Counted from the stretch's first letter, positions 6,722-16,655 are shown. The stretch: DNA of 48,073 bases from a bacterium (GCA_004322275.1 SCTA01000031.1:1-48073), one strand, 5' to 3'. Numbers and translations are program-made. Notes: a model not told the origin generated them from the sequence alone.

Positions 6722-7003
6722 ATGGTGGAAATAGCTGAAACCGGTCTGAAAAAAGAAGCTGTGCAGGAGTCGGCGTCGCAAACCGCTCAGGGGCTCTCCG
6801 TACGGGCCGTGTTCAGCTGCACCCTTTTCATGCTCTTCATCAACTGGCCGCTGCTCTCGCTGGTCTTCGAGGCCCCTCCCCGGTACGCCTACCTCATACT
6901 CTTCTGCTACTGGTTTCTGGCCATTGTCCTGACTCTTCTGGTAGTGCGCTTCCAGATAGCGCGAAACGGCCTCCACAATGACAAGGGCGGCGAAACCCCA
7001 TGA
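6722..7003 (+). CDS. Small two-helix membrane protein, likely symporter small subunit
   Basis: 93 residues with two membrane helices at about 29-48 and 55-78 and a charged N-terminus. It resembles in size and topology the small subunits (DUF4212/YjcH-like) encoded just ahead of sodium/solute symporters of the SSS family. Its stop codon overlaps the start of the symporter-fused kinase (ATGA), so the two proteins are probably made in fixed ratio. The inferred role is a partner of the SSS sensor domain. Sequence identity to a named family could not be confirmed. Confidence 0.65.
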   Translation: MVEIAETGLKKEAVQESASQTAQGLSVRAVFSCTLFMLFINWPLLSLVFEAPPRYAYLILFCYWFLAIVLTLLVVRFQIARNGLHNDKGGETP

Positions 7004-10000
7004 TCTCCCCCTGGATTCTGGGGTTCTTCGCCCTGGCGTATATCGGGATCCTGTTCGGCGTGGCGCTCTGGGCCGAGGCGCGCGCGGCGCAGGGCCGCAA
7101 CGTAGTCAACAATCCCTGGGTCTACTCCCTGACCTTCGCCGTCTACTGCACCTCGTGGACCTACTACGGCAGCGTCGGGGCGGCGGCCAACAGCGGCTAT
7201 CTTTTTCTGGCCATCTACTTCGGGCCGATGGCCTGCGTCTTTTTGTGGTGGAACATCCTGCGCAAGATGGTGAGGATCAAAAACCGCCATCACATCACCA
7301 GCATCGCCGATTTCATCTCCGCCCGGTACGACCGCTCCCAGAACGTGGCGGCAATCGCGACCCTTATCGTCGTCGCGGGCATCACTCCCTACATCGCCCT
7401 CCAGCTTAAGTCCCTTTTCACCGCCTTTAGGATTCTCGCCGGGCCGGGCGACATGATGAGGGACAATTACGTCGCAATCGCAGTCGTCGTCCTCTTGTCA
7501 ATGTTCACCATAATCTTCGGAGCGAGAAGACTCGACCCCACCGAGCGCCACAGCGGAATGGTCGCCGCGCTGGCCGTAGAGTGCGTAATCAAACTCGTGG
7601 CTTTTCTGGCGGTGGGTCTCTTCGTCACTTACGGTCTCTTTGACGGCTTCGGTGACCTCTTCGACAGAATAAGCCAGACGCCGCTTCAAAACCTGCAGGA
7701 AGAGGCCACGAAGGGGTCCAACTACCTTATCTGGACCACCTACACTTTTCTGGCGATGTCCGCCATCCTCCTTCTTCCCCGCCAGTTTCACGTGGCGGTT
7801 GTGGAAAACTCCAGCGAGAAACACCTCCTCACCTCGATGTGGCTCTTCCCCCTCTACCTTTTTCTGATAAACATCTTCGTTCTTCCGATTGCGATCGCGG
7901 GGCTTTCCCTCGGCATGGGCCCGGAGCAGGCGGATACTTACGTGCTCCGCATCCCGCTTGAGCTCGGCAGCTCGTGGCTCGCCATTTTCGTCTTTCTGGG
8001 AGGGTTTTCGGCGGCTACCGGCATGGTCATCGTGGAAACGATGACCATCGCGACGATGATAACAAACCACTGGCTGGTTCCCCTCTCCAACGCCATCAAG
8101 CCGCTTAACTTCCTGCGCAGAAACCTTCTCAAGTGCCGCTGGGTCGCCATCGTCGCCACTCTGGGGCTGGGATACCTCTTCGAGCGGACCGTCGGCGAGA
8201 CCTACATGCTGGTCAACATCGGCATCCTCTCCTTCGCCGCGGTGCTCCAGTTCGCTCCGGCGGTCATCGGAGGGCTTTACTGGCGGTCGGGCAACCGGCT
8301 CGGCGCTCTTCTCGGCCTTTGGGGCGGCTTCATAATGTGGGCCTACACCCTTTTGCTGCCCGCCTTCGTCCGCAGCGGCTGGTTCTCCACCGACATACTC
8401 ATCTACGGACCCCTGGGAATAGGGTGGCTGAAGCCGGAAGGTCTTTTCGGGATGACCGCACTCGATTCCCTCTCCCACAGCGTCTTCTGGACCCTTTTCG
8501 TCAACGGCGGCCTTTACGTGGGGATTCCCCTGGTGACCGAGCAGCGTAGCGAGGAGCGCCGGATCGCCGAGGAGTTCGTCGGGGCTCTCGTAATGGAGAC
8601 CGCAAGGCCCCTTTCCGTCTCCAAAACTTTCGTCATCGACCTTCCCGACAAGATCGAGCGCGTAAGAAAGCTGCTGCTTCAGTACCTCCCGCCGGAAAAC
8701 TGCCGCGCCATCATCGACTCCTGCATCAAGAAAAGCGGCATAGCGGCCAGGGAGTCGCTTGCCGTGCCTGATCTTGTCCAGTTTTACGACATGGTCGAGA
8801 CGAATCTCTCCGGCGCGATAGGGGCGGCCAGCGCCCACCGGGCCTTTGAAATGGCCAACCTCCTCACCCCTTCCGAGAGGGAGATTCTCTCCCGCGCCTA
8901 CGGCGACATCCTCGCGGACCTGAAACTGACTCCGCAGGAGCTTCGCGCGAAGGTGGATTACTACCGCGACCGCGAAATGCTCCTCAAGCGCACCGGCGCG
9001 GAGCTTGAACTGAAGGTCGCCGAGCGCGACAGGGAGATAACCGAAAGAAAGCGCGTCGAAGAGACCCTTCGCGCCAGCGAGCAGAGGCAGAGCCTGCTCC
9101 TCGAAAGCTCCCCGGAGCCTATTTTCAGCTACGACGCAAACCGCATCGTGACCTTCGTGAACGACGCCTTTGAAAACCTCTTCGGCTGGTCGAGGGAGGA
9201 AGTCCTCGGACAGCCTCTCGACTTCTTCATTCCCGAATCGGAAAAGGAAAAAACCGACGAGGCGATAAAAAAACTTGAAAAAGGCGAGACGGTGCTTGGC
9301 TTCGAGACCTTCCGCCTGACCAAAAGCGGCGACCTTCTCGAAGTCCAGATAAGCGCCTCCCCTTTCTTCGACAACGAGCGGCGCTGGGCCGGCAGCATCG
9401 TCTTCATCCGCGACGTAACCGGCCAGAAGCGCGCGGAGGAGATGCTCCGGCTGCTGGCCGCCGCCGTTCAGCACTCCGCCGAGGCGGTCCTCATCTCCGA
9501 CGCCACCGGAAAGATCATTTACGGCAACGCCGCCTTCGAGGAGATGTCCGGCTACGGCTGGTCCAGCCTCGACAACATCCAGTCCTTCCTGAATTTTGAA
9601 GCCGAGCCGGACAAGGGCGAGGAGCTCCGTTCCGCGCTGGTCTGGCAGCGGGTCTGGAAGGGAAGCAGCATCATCGAGAACAAGGACGGGACGCAGAGGA
9701 TAGTAGAGGTCACGATCTCCCCCATTCAGGTCGAGGGCAAGGGCGTATCGAATTTTGTCGCCATCTGCCGCGACGTGACCGCCGAACGCCGCCTTGAAGA
9801 GCACCTCCAGCGCCGCCAGAAGCTGGACGCCATCGGCACTCTGGCGGGCGGAATAGCACATGATTTCAACAACATACTCCAGCCGATGATCGGGTTTACC
9901 GAGATGGCGCTGGGCCGCGTGAAGCAGGATCCGGTGACGGTGGAATACCTCGAGCGCGTTCTTTCGACCGCCGAGCGCGCGCGTTCGCTGATACGGCAGA

Positions 10001-10971
10001 TTCTGGCCTTCGCGAGGCCCGGAGAGGGAAGACGCGAGCCCGTGCACGTCATTCCGGTGCTTGAGGATATCTATAAATTTCTCCGCGCCTCCCTGCCAAC
10101 CACCCTCGAAATACGCCTGGGCGTCGAAACTAAATCCGACGTGGTGCTGGCCGACGAGACGAACCTCCACCAGATGATAATCAACCTCTGCACCAACGCC
10201 GCCCACGCAATGGAGGGTAGAAACGGGATTATGACCCTGTCTCTCAGCGATTTTACGGTGGATTCGGCCATGATCGCCTCCCACCCCGATTTGAAGGAGG
10301 GCGAGTACCTGCTCGTAGCCGTCTCCGACACCGGTACGGGGATGTCGAAGGAGATTATGGCCCACATCTTCGAGCCTTTCTTCACCACAAAGGAGAAGAG
10401 CAAGGGTACGGGGCTCGGCCTCTCGGTCGTCCACGGCATCGTAAAAGAGCTTGGCGGGGCCATTTCGGTCTACAGCGAAGAGGGGAAGGGCTCGACCTTC
10501 AAGATCTTCATCCCGAAGACGAAAGAAGCCGTAAAAGCAGTGGAAAAAACTCCCCAGAAACCCCTTCTCGGCAGCGAGCGCATACTCTTCGTGGACGACG
10601 AGGCCGACATAAGGGACCTTGTCAAGCTGACCCTCGAAGGGCTGGGCTACCACATCGACGTAGCCAAAAACGGCCTCGATGCGCTGGAAAAGCTGAAGGC
10701 CGACATCTCCTTCTACGACGCCGTAATCACGGATTACACCATGCCCGGCATGACGGGGCTGGCGCTGACCCACGAGATAAAGGGACTTCGGCCCTCTCTT
10801 CCCGTAATTCTCTGCACCGGCTACAACGAGTCGCATCCCGGCAGCAAGCTGCCCGGCCTGGAGATCGACGGCTTCCTCTCCAAGCCCTTCACCCTTCGCG
10901 AACTGAGCTCGATGATACGCAGCATCTTCGACAAGAAAAAAGAAACGGCTAATCCTGGTGTTCCCCGATAG
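7000..10971 (+). CDS. SSS-symporter-fused hybrid sensor histidine kinase (CbrA-like with receiver)
   Basis: 1323 residues. Residues 1 to about 520 form a sodium/solute symporter-like membrane domain with about 13 helices. A linker and short coiled coil around 650-690 lead to two PAS domains (about 690-810 and 815-935). The dimerisation/phosphoacceptor domain has H954 in LAGGIAHDFNN. The ATPase domain shows an N box around 1052-1073, DTGTGM at 1110 and GTGLGLS at 1136. A C-terminal receiver has DDE at 1199-1201 and phosphoacceptor D1245 in TDYTMPG. The layout is that of CbrA-type kinases, which sense or transport a nutrient, plus a built-in receiver. No separate response regulator is adjacent, so the output partner is elsewhere. 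The small 2-TM gene upstream overlaps by 4 nt and the TPR gene downstream overlaps by 14 nt. Confidence 0.92.
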   Translation: MISPWILGFFALAYIGILFGVALWAEARAAQGRNVVNNPWVYSLTFAVYCTSWTYYGSVGAAANSGYLFLAIYFGPMACVFLWWNILRKMVRIKNRHHITSIADFISARYDRSQNVAAIATLIVVAGITPYIALQLKSLFTAFRILAGPGDMMRDNYVAIAVVVLLSMFTIIFGARRLDPTERHSGMVAALAVECVIKLVAFLAVGLFVTYGLFDGFGDLFDRISQTPLQNLQEEATKGSNYLIWTTYTFLAMSAILLLPRQFHVAVVENSSEKHLLTSMWLFPLYLFLINIFVLPIAIAGLSLGMGPEQADTYVLRIPLELGSSWLAIFVFLGGFSAATGMVIVETMTIATMITNHWLVPLSNAIKPLNFLRRNLLKCRWVAIVATLGLGYLFERTVGETYMLVNIGILSFAAVLQFAPAVIGGLYWRSGNRLGALLGLWGGFIMWAYTLLLPAFVRSGWFSTDILIYGPLGIGWLKPEGLFGMTALDSLSHSVFWTLFVNGGLYVGIPLVTEQRSEERRIAEEFVGALVMETARPLSVSKTFVIDLPDKIERVRKLLLQYLPPENCRAIIDSCIKKSGIAARESLAVPDLVQFYDMVETNLSGAIGAASAHRAFEMANLLTPSEREILSRAYGDILADLKLTPQELRAKVDYYRDREMLLKRTGAELELKVAERDREITERKRVEETLRASEQRQSLLLESSPEPIFSYDANRIVTFVNDAFENLFGWSREEVLGQPLDFFIPESEKEKTDEAIKKLEKGETVLGFETFRLTKSGDLLEVQISASPFFDNERRWAGSIVFIRDVTGQKRAEEMLRLLAAAVQHSAEAVLISDATGKIIYGNAAFEEMSGYGWSSLDNIQSFLNFEAEPDKGEELRSALVWQRVWKGSSIIENKDGTQRIVEVTISPIQVEGKGVSNFVAICRDVTAERRLEEHLQRRQKLDAIGTLAGGIAHDFNNILQPMIGFTEMALGRVKQDPVTVEYLERVLSTAERARSLIRQILAFARPGEGRREPVHVIPVLEDIYKFLRASLPTTLEIRLGVETKSDVVLADETNLHQMIINLCTNAAHAMEGRNGIMTLSLSDFTVDSAMIASHPDLKEGEYLLVAVSDTGTGMSKEIMAHIFEPFFTTKEKSKGTGLGLSVVHGIVKELGGAISVYSEEGKGSTFKIFIPKTKEAVKAVEKTPQKPLLGSERILFVDDEADIRDLVKLTLEGLGYHIDVAKNGLDALEKLKADISFYDAVITDYTMPGMTGLALTHEIKGLRPSLPVILCTGYNESHPGSKLPGLEIDGFLSKPFTLRELSSMIRSIFDKKKETANPGVPR

Positions 10972-12964
10972 AAAAAATCCCGGGCCGCATGGCGGACACT
11001 CTGCGCTTTACCTCGCGCTGGCCCTGGCGCTGGCGGTCGCGGTGCTTTATTTTCCCTCCCTGAAGTTCGACTTCATCAACATCGACGACCCCGAGTACGT
11101 GACTCAAAACGAGACGGTGATAAGCGGACTTGCCTGGACCGGGGTGAAAGCCGCCTCGACTAAAATCATCGAAAACTACTGGATTCCCCTAACGTGGTTC
11201 TCCCTGATGCTGGATTCCCAAGCCTTCGGGACAGACGCCAGCGGTTTCCACTTCACGAACGTCCTGCTCCACACGGTTAATTCCCTTCTTCTCTTCGTCT
11301 TCCTTCACAGGGCGACCGGGTCGGCATGGAAGAGCTTTTTCGCGGCGTCGCTTTGGGCTCTCCATCCCCTGCGAGTCGAATCCGTGGTGTGGATCACCTC
11401 AAGGAAGGACGTTTTGTCGGGGGTCTTCTTTTTTTGCTGCCTGCTTTTCTATTCCGAATATGCAAAATCAAGGCGGGCCTCCTGGTATTTAGCGTCGCTG
11501 GCGGCGATGCTGGCGGGACTGGCCTCGAAGCCGGTTCTGGTCGTCGTTCCCCTTGTCTTGTTGAGCGTGGACCTCTGGCCCCTCAAGAGGTTCTGCGAAA
11601 AACCGGCTTTTGGAGAGGTGAAGAGGATCACGGTCGAGAAAATTCCCTTCTTCGCGCTTTCGGCGATTTTTTCAGCGGTGACGCTCTACACCCAGAAGTC
11701 CTCCCTCAAACCTCTGGCGCTTACGCCTCTTTCGTCAAGGCTCGCGGGTTTCGCCGCTTCCTACCTCCGCTATCTCGGAAAAACCCTCTGGCCCTCCGGC
11801 CTGGCGCTTGAATCCAGCGAATCCGCCGTTCCCTTTGCGTTACCAGCCGCGCTGGCGGCGGGGCTTCTTCTGGCGGCGACGCTCTTCTTCTGGCGAGCCC
11901 GCAAGGTCTCGGCCGCCATCCCCGCCGGTTGGCTGTGGTACCTTGCGGCCCTTCTTCCGGTGAGCGGCATAGTGTCGGTGGGGGTGAACAATTTCGCCGA
12001 CCGCTTCACCTACCTTCCCCTCGCCGGGATTGCAATAATGGCGGTCTGGGGAATCGACGCGGCAATCGGCGAAAGAGAAACCGTCCGGCGCGCGGCGTCT
12101 CTCGCCTGTCTTTTTCTGGCGCTGGCCCTCTCGACGGCGACCGCCGGATACATGCGCTTCTGGAAAGACTCCGTCACTCTCGGCAGGCATTTAGTCAGCG
12201 TCAATGACAGCGCCTGGTCCGAAAGGGTGCTCGCCAGCGCCCTGTCTGACAACGGGAACCATGAAGAAGCGCTGGCGCTCTTCGCAAAATCTCTGGAAAA
12301 AAATCCTTCGGACCCCCTGACTTACCGGAACCTGGGAATACTTTACTCGGGGACAAGGCGCTATCAGGAAGCGCTCGAAGCTTTTGAAAAATACCTCTCC
12401 CTCTCCCCCGGAAGCGTAGACGCGCGCTTCAATATCGCCGCAAGCGCCATGGAACTCGGGCTTTACGGCCTCGCGCAGGAGCACCTCGATAAGGGCCTCA
12501 GGGTCGAGCCGGAGAACTGGCGGCTTGTCTTCAACATGGGGCTGGTCTTCGGCGCGACGGGCAGGCTGGAGGAGGCGCATGAATACCTGACAAGAGCCGA
12601 CCGGCTTCATCCCCGCGACGCCGGAATTCTGAACGGCCTCGGAACAGTGCTCGCCAGGAAAAAGCGCTTTGAAGAGGCTGCTTTCCATTTCGGACGGGCA
12701 CTGGCGCTTGACCCTTTAAATTCCGAGGCGAAATTCAACCTCGCCCTGTCTCTCTACGAATCCGGGCAGCTTGAAAAAGCCGGTTCCCACTTCAAAAAAA
12801 TAATCGAGCTCGAACCGGGTAACGCGGGGGCGCATTTTTACTACGGGCTGATCCTCAAAAAGACCGGCCGGAAAGAAGAAGCGGCGCGCCAGCAAAAAGA
12901 GGTGCTGAGGCTGTCGCCCGGCAACGAGGCCGCCCTGAAAGAGCTGGGCGGGACGGAAAGTTGA
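10958..12964 (+). CDS. TMTC-like membrane glycosyltransferase-fold protein with TPR repeats
   Basis: 668 residues from a GTG that overlaps the kinase gene. Residues 1 to about 400 are a polytopic membrane domain of the GT-C type. The acidic IDDPEYV near residue 42 and the block LHPLRVESVVWITSRKDVL near 135 are hallmarks of the TMTC/DUF1736 group, related to O-mannosyltransferases. Residues about 420-660 form at least six TPR units (for example DPLTYRNLGILYSGTRRYQEALEAFEKYL). The predicted role is lipid-linked sugar transfer to exported protein, with the TPRs binding substrate or partner. The donor sugar is unknown. Overlapping starts on both sides place it in one operon with the kinase and the U32 gene. 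Confidence 0.78.
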   Translation: MFPDRKNPGPHGGHSALYLALALALAVAVLYFPSLKFDFINIDDPEYVTQNETVISGLAWTGVKAASTKIIENYWIPLTWFSLMLDSQAFGTDASGFHFTNVLLHTVNSLLLFVFLHRATGSAWKSFFAASLWALHPLRVESVVWITSRKDVLSGVFFFCCLLFYSEYAKSRRASWYLASLAAMLAGLASKPVLVVVPLVLLSVDLWPLKRFCEKPAFGEVKRITVEKIPFFALSAIFSAVTLYTQKSSLKPLALTPLSSRLAGFAASYLRYLGKTLWPSGLALESSESAVPFALPAALAAGLLLAATLFFWRARKVSAAIPAGWLWYLAALLPVSGIVSVGVNNFADRFTYLPLAGIAIMAVWGIDAAIGERETVRRAASLACLFLALALSTATAGYMRFWKDSVTLGRHLVSVNDSAWSERVLASALSDNGNHEEALALFAKSLEKNPSDPLTYRNLGILYSGTRRYQEALEAFEKYLSLSPGSVDARFNIAASAMELGLYGLAQEHLDKGLRVEPENWRLVFNMGLVFGATGRLEEAHEYLTRADRLHPRDAGILNGLGTVLARKKRFEEAAFHFGRALALDPLNSEAKFNLALSLYESGQLEKAGSHFKKIIELEPGNAGAHFYYGLILKKTGRKEEAARQQKEVLRLSPGNEAALKELGGTES

Positions 12965-14838
12965 CCTTGGACGGCGGCAACAAAAACAACGGCGGGAACG
13001 GGAGAAAAACACTCGAACTGCTTTCGCCCGCCGGAAATCTGGAAACCGGGCTGGAGGCGGTGAACCACGGGGCGGACGCCATCTACATCGGCGGACCCTC
13101 GTTCGGAGCAAGGGGAGCGGCCGCGAACCCCGTTGCGGACATCGAAGCCCTCTGCTCCTACGCGCACCGGTATTTCGCGAAGGTCTACGTGGCGCTGAAC
13201 ACCATCCTTCGCGACGAGGAACTCCCCGTGGCGGAGCGGGTGATACGGGAGGTTTACGAGGCCGGGGCCGACGCGCTGATAATACAGGACGCCGGACTTC
13301 TCGAACTCGACCTTCCTCCCATCGCCCTCCACGCGAGCACCCAGATGGACAACCGCACACCCCAAAAGGTGCGGTTTCTGGAGGACGCGGGGTTTTCGCA
13401 GGTGGTGCTGGCGAGGGAGCTGTCCCTCGGGCAGATCCGCGAAATAGCCTCTGAAACCTCGGTAAAACTTGAGTGTTTCGTCCACGGGGCGCTTTGCGTG
13501 AGTTTCAGCGGCCAGTGTTACCTCAGCTTCGCGCAGACCGGGCGGAGCGCCAACCGCGGAGAGTGCGCCCAGCTCTGCCGCCTCCCCTTCACCCTCCTCG
13601 GCCCCGGCGGAAAAATAATCTGCAAAGACCGCCATCTCCTCAGCCTCAGGGACCTTAACCGGAGCGGCAACCTTCGCGAACTAATCGACGCCGGGGTCAG
13701 TTCCTTCAAGATCGAGGGCAGGCTTAAGGAAATTTCCTACGTGAAGAACGTCACCGCCCACTACCGGCGGCTGCTGGACGAGATTCTGCTCGAAAAATCC
13801 GGCTATTCGCCTTCCTCCTCGGGCAAGTCCCGCTTCTTTTTCGAGCCGAACCCCGCGAAATCTTTTAACCGTGGGATGACGGAGTACTTTCTTCACGGGC
13901 GAAGCCGCGAGATAACCTCGTTTTTCACACCCAAGTCGGTCGGGGAATCCGCCGGAAAGGTTACTGCGGTAGCGCGGGACTATCTTGAGACCGACGCGAC
14001 TTTGGAAATACACAACGGCGACGGCCTCTGCTTCTTCACTCCCGGCGGCGAGCTTGTAGGGTTCCGGGTCAACCGCGCGGAAGGGAGCCGCCTTTACCCG
14101 GCGGAGAGCGTAAAAGAACTGGCCGCAGGGACGGAGCTTTACCGCAACCGGGATCAGGAGTTTGAAAAGGCGCTTGAGAAGAAGTCGGCGGAGAGAAAGA
14201 TAGGGGTGAAACTGTTTTTCGGGGAAACTCCCGAGGGGTTTTCCCTTCGCCTCACGGACGAGGACGGGACAAGCGCCGAGGCGGCGGTGAAAACGGAAAG
14301 GACCCCGGCGGTGGACCCAAAAAAGGCGCTGGCGACGGCGCGGACCCAGCTTTCAAGGCTCGGAAACACCCTCTTCGAGGCCGAAGAGGTAGAAATAGAA
14401 GGTGCCGGAAGGTGTTTTATCCCCGTCTCGGTCTTGAACGGCCTTCGCCGGGAAGGAGTGGCGGCTTTGGAAGAAGCAAGGGCGAAGGCCTATAAGCGCC
14501 CGGAAAGAGCGCTGGAGAAAGACCCGCCGCCGCGTTACCCGGTCGCTTCCCTCACTTACCTCGGCAACGTCTGCAACAAAAGAGCCAGGGATTTCTACGC
14601 CCGCCACGGCGTAACCGGCATCGACGAGGGCTACGAGTGGCGCGCCGAGACCGGCGAGGTCCCGCTGATGTTCACCAAGCACTGCCTCCGCTACAGCTTC
14701 GGCCTCTGCCCCAAAGAAAAAGAGGGCGAGAAACCGGAACCGCTCACCCTCATGATGGGCCAAACCCCCCTCACCCTTCGCTTCGACTGTAAAAACTGCG
14801 AGATGCAGGTTGTCGGAAAACTAAAAAGCCGGCCATAA
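12961..14838 (+). CDS. U32 family protein, RlhA/YdcP-like
   Basis: 625 residues from a TTG start (12961) overlapping the previous stop. The N-terminal TIM-barrel-like U32 domain opens with LLSPAGNLETGLEAVNHGADAIYIGG. The conserved cysteine cluster appears in CFVHGALCVSFSGQCYLS and GECAQLCRLPF, with FKIEGRLKEISYV near residue 245 and later DUF3656-type sequence. A C-terminal pair of cysteines (FDCKNCEMQ) may belong to a metal site. In Escherichia coli the long U32 protein RlhA hydroxylates C2501 of 23S rRNA; other members are called peptidases. Length and domain order favour the RlhA-type group over short collagenase-like U32 proteins. Last gene of the operon, followed by a terminator. Confidence 0.82.
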   Translation: MTLDGGNKNNGGNGRKTLELLSPAGNLETGLEAVNHGADAIYIGGPSFGARGAAANPVADIEALCSYAHRYFAKVYVALNTILRDEELPVAERVIREVYEAGADALIIQDAGLLELDLPPIALHASTQMDNRTPQKVRFLEDAGFSQVVLARELSLGQIREIASETSVKLECFVHGALCVSFSGQCYLSFAQTGRSANRGECAQLCRLPFTLLGPGGKIICKDRHLLSLRDLNRSGNLRELIDAGVSSFKIEGRLKEISYVKNVTAHYRRLLDEILLEKSGYSPSSSGKSRFFFEPNPAKSFNRGMTEYFLHGRSREITSFFTPKSVGESAGKVTAVARDYLETDATLEIHNGDGLCFFTPGGELVGFRVNRAEGSRLYPAESVKELAAGTELYRNRDQEFEKALEKKSAERKIGVKLFFGETPEGFSLRLTDEDGTSAEAAVKTERTPAVDPKKALATARTQLSRLGNTLFEAEEVEIEGAGRCFIPVSVLNGLRREGVAALEEARAKAYKRPERALEKDPPPRYPVASLTYLGNVCNKRARDFYARHGVTGIDEGYEWRAETGEVPLMFTKHCLRYSFGLCPKEKEGEKPEPLTLMMGQTPLTLRFDCKNCEMQVVGKLKSRP

Positions 14839-14849
14839 CCCGGCTTTTT
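14823..14849 (+). terminator. Rho-independent terminator of kinase-U32 operon
   Basis: AAAAAGCCGG (14823-14832) pairs with CCGGCTTTTT (14840-14849) over a 7-nt loop and ends in a run of T. The stop codon of the U32 gene lies in the loop. The symmetric A/T ends could serve both strands. Confidence 0.8.
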
Positions 14850-14908
14850 TAATCATCGCGAAAATTTCTCGCTATATCGAAATAGTTCCTTAATCTTCGT
14901 TCTTTCTT

Positions 14909-15002
14909 ACGGCAAAGGATTTTGCCGCCGGGCGAGGAGCCCGCAGGGAGCGCGACGAAGACAGTAGCGTGACTACGGCGAGGAGCGCGACCGAGAAACG
15001 AC
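14909..15002 (+). repeat. 94-bp dispersed repeat, copy A
   Basis: Matches 30329-30422 over 94 bp with 7 mismatches and no gaps by direct comparison. Inside are a small hairpin GGCAAA/TTTGCC and a GTAG/CTAC pair. It lies in the convergent gap between the U32 gene and the oxidoreductase gene at 15032. Confidence 0.85.
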
Positions 15003-15031
15003 GCTGCCCTTCGCCGAAAGAGGAAGCCGGA

Positions 15032-16651
15032 CTATATCTTCTCGGTCTCCATCTTGATTGCCCCGCACGGACACTCCGACGGGCATATCCCGCACCCCTT
15101 GCAGTAATCGTACTTGAACTCGAACCCCTTCCCGAACCCCTTCTTGACGATGGCGTTGTCGGGGCAAAAGCCGTAGCAGTTGTCGCACTCGAAGCAGTTG
15201 CCGCAGGAAAGGCAGCGTCGCGCCTCGTAGGCGGCGTGCTCCTCGTCGAGATCGCCGACAACCTCCGCGAAACCGGACTGACGCCGAATAAGATCGAGGG
15301 TGGGGCGGACGGTCTTCTCGGCGTCGGAGTAGTACCAGGTGTTGAGCTTGTCGTAGGTGGCTACCTCTTTCTGGGGAGGTTTTACGTAGCTCTCTCCCCT
15401 TAGGCAGGCGTCGATGTTACGCGCCGCCTTTTTGCCGTGGCCTATCGCAGTCGTCACCGTGCGATCGGAGGGAACCATGTCGCCGCCCGCGAAGATTCCC
15501 TTCGCGCCGGTCATCATCCCGGAATCGACCAGGACGTTGCTGGAAACGATGGAGATGCCCTGAATGTCCCTGATGAAGTCGAGGTCCGGGTCCTGACCCA
15601 CCGCCTGCACTACCACGTCGGCTTCGATTACCTCGAACTGGCCGGTAGGCTGCGGCCTTCCGTCCTCCGCCGCTATCATCTTCTCCAGGGTGACCGAGGC
15701 GCCGTCAATTCTTGAAATCGACCGCTCGTAGAGGAACTTGACTCCCTCGTAGATCGCCTCCTTGACCTCCACGTCGTGGGCGGCCATGCGGTCGCGGGTC
15801 CGCCTGACCACTACGGTGGTTTCGAGAGCGCCGAGCCGGAGAGCGGAGCGGGCGACGTCCATCGCGGTGTTTCCGCCGCCGTGGACCACTACCCTGCCGT
15901 GGATAGGCGTCGGACGGTCCTCTTCGAGTTCCTTGAGGACGCTTATGCCGTCAAGGATCTTCGGGGCGCCGGTGACGGGGAGGCCGAGGTGTTTTGGAAG
16001 GTGCGCGCCGACGCCCAGAAAGACGGCGTCAAACCCTCCCTCCTTCATCGCTGCGGCTACGTCCGTGATTCTCGTGTCGTATTTTATCGTCACCCCCATC
16101 TTTTCGATGCGGGCAATCTCGGCGTTGAGCTTCTCCCTCGGGAGGCGGTACTTGGGAATGCAGTAGCGGAGCATCCCCCCGGCCCTCGAAGCGGCCTCGC
16201 AGACAACGACCTCGTGGCCGAGTTTCCTGAGATGGTAGGCGGCGGAGAGCCCGGCCGGGCCCGCCCCGACCACCAGCACCTTCTTGCCTGTCGATTCCTG
16301 CGGTGTTATCGACCAGCAGTACCGGAGGGCCTGATCGCCCAGGAAGCGCTCGACGGCGTTTATCCCGACCGATTCGTCGAGCTGTCCGCGGTTGCAGCTC
16401 GCTTCGCAGAGGTGGTAGCAGACCCTCCCCATCAGCGCCGGGAAGGGGTTATCTTCCATTATCTGACGCCAGGCCTCCTCGTAGCGCCCCTCTTCGGCGA
16501 GGAAGAGCCACTTCTGGGTGTTCTCCCCGGCGGGGCAGGCGTTGTTGCAGGGGGGAAGCCGTTCGACGTAGACGGGCTTGGCGTTTCGCCAGGAGCCGGT
16601 GCGGTTCAGGAGGCTGGTGCCGACTTCAAGGGTTATGGCATAGGGCTTCAT
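15032..16651 (-). CDS. GltD-type FAD/NAD(P)H oxidoreductase subunit with 4Fe-4S domain
   Basis: 539 residues. The N-terminal iron-sulfur region has LPPCNNACPAGEN and CYHLCEASCNRG (about residues 33-115). The FAD motif KKVLVVGAGPAGLSAAYHL follows near 148 and the NAD(P) motif VVVHGGGNTAMDVARSA near 280. A flavin-contact block TGAKGIFAGGD lies near 415. The C-terminus is a ferredoxin-like pair of clusters: CLSCGNCFECDNCYGFCPDNAI and CKGCGICPSECPCGAI. This layout links NAD(P)H to ferredoxin-type carriers. It is last in an operon with gamma, alpha and beta subunits of a 2-oxoacid oxidoreductase, as in phenylglyoxylate:acceptor oxidoreductase (PadH-like), so it probably couples oxoacid oxidation to NAD(P) reduction. 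Confidence 0.85.
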   Translation of the reverse strand: MKPYAITLEVGTSLLNRTGSWRNAKPVYVERLPPCNNACPAGENTQKWLFLAEEGRYEEAWRQIMEDNPFPALMGRVCYHLCEASCNRGQLDESVGINAVERFLGDQALRYCWSITPQESTGKKVLVVGAGPAGLSAAYHLRKLGHEVVVCEAASRAGGMLRYCIPKYRLPREKLNAEIARIEKMGVTIKYDTRITDVAAAMKEGGFDAVFLGVGAHLPKHLGLPVTGAPKILDGISVLKELEEDRPTPIHGRVVVHGGGNTAMDVARSALRLGALETTVVVRRTRDRMAAHDVEVKEAIYEGVKFLYERSISRIDGASVTLEKMIAAEDGRPQPTGQFEVIEADVVVQAVGQDPDLDFIRDIQGISIVSSNVLVDSGMMTGAKGIFAGGDMVPSDRTVTTAIGHGKKAARNIDACLRGESYVKPPQKEVATYDKLNTWYYSDAEKTVRPTLDLIRRQSGFAEVVGDLDEEHAAYEARRCLSCGNCFECDNCYGFCPDNAIVKKGFGKGFEFKYDYCKGCGICPSECPCGAIKMETEKI

Positions 16652-16655
16652 ATCG

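Noticed and set aside
7498-10836. Open frame of 1112 codons antisense to the histidine kinase
   Set aside because: The kinase on the plus strand shows all catalytic motifs. The antisense frame has no motifs and arises from high GC third positions.
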